A stretch of DNA of 64,000 nucleotides from VAZQ01 sp963725065 (GTDB taxonomy: Bacteria; Pseudomonadota; Alphaproteobacteria; Rhizobiales; Xanthobacteraceae), in NCBI GenBank assembly GCA_963725065.1, contig CAVRXD010000001.1:37054-101053 (forward strand), in the 5' to 3' direction. Within the stretch, counting starts at the first letter, position 1. Every line of letters starts with the position of its first letter. This document shows, piece by piece, positions 62,930 through 64,000 of this stretch. A program made the translations under genes and the position numbers. A model generated the notes under the pieces. The model did not search any database, was not told the origin of the DNA, and saw only the letters and a program-made list of their open reading frames with translations.

Positions 62930-63668
62930 TCAGGCGGGAGGCCGGCGCCGCCTGCGATTGCGACGAGCCATGACATTAAAGGCTTCCACGCCGGCAGCGA
63001 ACGTCATGGCGAAATAGATATAGCCGCGCGGGATATGGAATTCGAATCCGTCGGCAACAAGGGCGACCCCGATCAACACAAGGAAAGCGAGCGCCAGCAT
63101 CTTGGTGGTGGGATGCTTGGCGATGAAGGCACCGACCGGTCCGGCCGCCAAGTACATCACGATCATCGCGATGACCACTGCGGCAATCATCACCTCTAAG
63201 TCCTCCGCCATGCCGATCGCCGTGATGATCGAATCCAGCGAAAAGACCAGATCGACCGCCACGAGTTGAAGCACTATCCAGGCAAAGGCTTCTTTGGTGG
63301 AGGAAACAGCTGTTTCGTTTTCGCGCGCTTCAACCTCGCTGTGAATTTCATGCGTCGCTTTGGCGATGAGGAAGAGACCGCCCCCGATCAGGATGATGTC
63401 CCGCCAGGAAATGGCCATACCGAACAGAAGTCACGACCGGTGCGGTGAGGCCCATCAGCCAAGTGAGGCCGGCAAGCATAATGATGCGAAAAATGAACGC
63501 GAGTGAGAGGCCGATCTGACGGGCGCGGCGCGCCTTGTCCGGGTCGAGACGAGTGGTCAGAACGGAGATGAAGACGAGATTGTCGATTCCGAGCACGATT
63601 TCGAGCACCGTCAACGTGACGAGCGCGGCCCAGGCATTCGGATCGCTCAGCAGCGGTAGAACGTTCAT
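62930..63668 (-). pseudogene. TerC-family membrane protein, split by a one-base frameshift
   Basis: The first frame (from ATG 63668) reads LTVLEIVLGIDNLVFISVL, then WLMGLTAPVVTS. After about 63425 the second frame continues FGMAISWRDIILIGGGLFL and IAKATHEIHSEVEARENE to the stop at 62930, covering the other half with DLVFSLDSIITAIGMAED. Joined, they give a TerC protein of about 245 residues. One extra base (the C at about 63425 on the plus strand) accounts for the shift. TerC proteins are inner-membrane metal-related proteins, some exporting manganese. A sequencing error is possible. Confidence 0.8.
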
Positions 63669-64000
63669 TTAGCGTTTCTCGGTGAGCCCAACGGAGATGA
63701 AATATAGGCCGATCACGACCAAACTGCCGCTGACCCAGGGCCCTGGATCGAGATCGTGCCAAAGCGCGATCAGGGCGAGAATGGCCCACAGGATCATGAC
63801 GGCGATATTGATTGCTCGGAGCCGTGTCACCCGCATCGGATGGAGGAACTTGAATGGTGCGAAGGTCAGCGCTGCGAGGAGGACGATCGTCACCCCAGCC
63901 AGCAGCGGTGTGGGCTTGAGCAGAAAAAGGTAAAATGCGGCCGCGTTCCAAAGCGCTGGAAAACCGCGGAAGTAGTTGTCTGCGGTCTTCATGTCTCGGT
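63669..64000 (-). CDS. pcs: Phosphatidylcholine synthase, C-terminal part (continues past the window)
   Basis: The visible 110 codons hold KTADNYFRGFPALWNAAAFY, VLLAALTFAPFKFLHPMRV and two more transmembrane helices, closely resembling the C-terminal half of bacterial Pcs, a CDP-alcohol phosphatidyltransferase that makes phosphatidylcholine from CDP-diacylglycerol and choline. The frame stays open to the window edge, so the CDP-alcohol signature (DGxxAR...GxxxDxxxD) is upstream, outside the window. The stop lies next to the terC start. Phosphatidylcholine is usual in Hyphomicrobiales, which agrees with the taxonomic guess. Confidence 0.78.
   Translation of the reverse strand, partial: RDMKTADNYFRGFPALWNAAAFYLFLLKPTPLLAGVTIVLLAALTFAPFKFLHPMRVTRLRAINIAVMILWAILALIALWHDLDPGPWVSGSLVVIGLYFISVGLTEKR

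Overview
The window is a GC-rich, densely coded alphaproteobacterial chromosome segment. Its backbone order is the one known from Bradyrhizobium, Rhodopseudomonas and related Hyphomicrobiales: secG-pyrG, kdsA, eno-ftsB-pdhABC-lpdA-lipA-ratA-pncC-ispDF, nifR3/dusB-ntrBC-ntrYX, dat-hfq-hflX-mazG, and rlpA-dac-tmk-holB-metG-tatD. Fused IspDF, a lipoyl domain on the pyruvate dehydrogenase E1-beta subunit, the ntrBC-ntrYX array and a phosphatidylcholine synthase at the right edge all fit this order. The many Bug-type solute receptors suggest a soil or water member close to the Xanthobacteraceae/Bradyrhizobiaceae. That placement is inference.

Layout. 1-1.2 kb: tail of a cytochrome c gene and a Bug receptor. 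1.3-3.5 kb: secG and pyrG. 4.1-7.5 kb: frameshifted NIPSNAP gene, VOC protein, guanine deaminase and kdsA. 7.6-11.7 kb: MFS transporter, then a TPP riboswitch and thiOSGE. 11.8-22.2 kb: queF (reverse), eno, ftsB, and a pyruvate dehydrogenase cluster that also holds two DUF5076 paralogs and two unknown membrane proteins. 22.3-24.4 kb: accessory patch with a gutted amidohydrolase, a Bug receptor, dodecin and an SRPBCC protein. 24.6-29.1 kb: lipA, ratA, pncC, ispDF, dusB. 29.1-35.6 kb: ntrBC and ntrYX. 35.6-42.4 kb: dat, hfq, hflX, then two tandem NMT1-like receptors and another Bug receptor wedged before mazG. 42.5-50.9 kb: reverse-strand dps, MBL-fold hydrolase, tatD, metG, holB, tmk, D,D-carboxypeptidase, rlpA. 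51-56.6 kb: S1C-like protein lacking catalytic residues, CNNM/CorC-like protein, small exported protein, ParB-like protein, cation efflux protein beside a czcA remnant, tRNA-Ser. 56.8-64 kb: rimO, bioA/bioFD, small cytochrome c, quinone reductase, frameshifted terC, phosphatidylcholine synthase (partial).

Functionally the window joins central carbon metabolism (enolase and the whole pyruvate dehydrogenase complex with lipoate synthesis), cofactor synthesis (thiazole half of thiamine, biotin, lipoate, queuosine, isoprenoid precursors), nitrogen and redox two-component control, and cell-wall maturation. I see no phage, CRISPR array, insertion sequence or complete novel system. The most interesting material is small: a riboswitch that contains the thiO ribosome-binding site, three decayed or frameshifted accessory genes and a czcA relic, orphan receptors without transporters, a free-standing PuuD-type cytochrome domain, an apparent pseudoprotease, NtrX without the sigma-54 contact loop, and several unexplained perfect inverted repeats.
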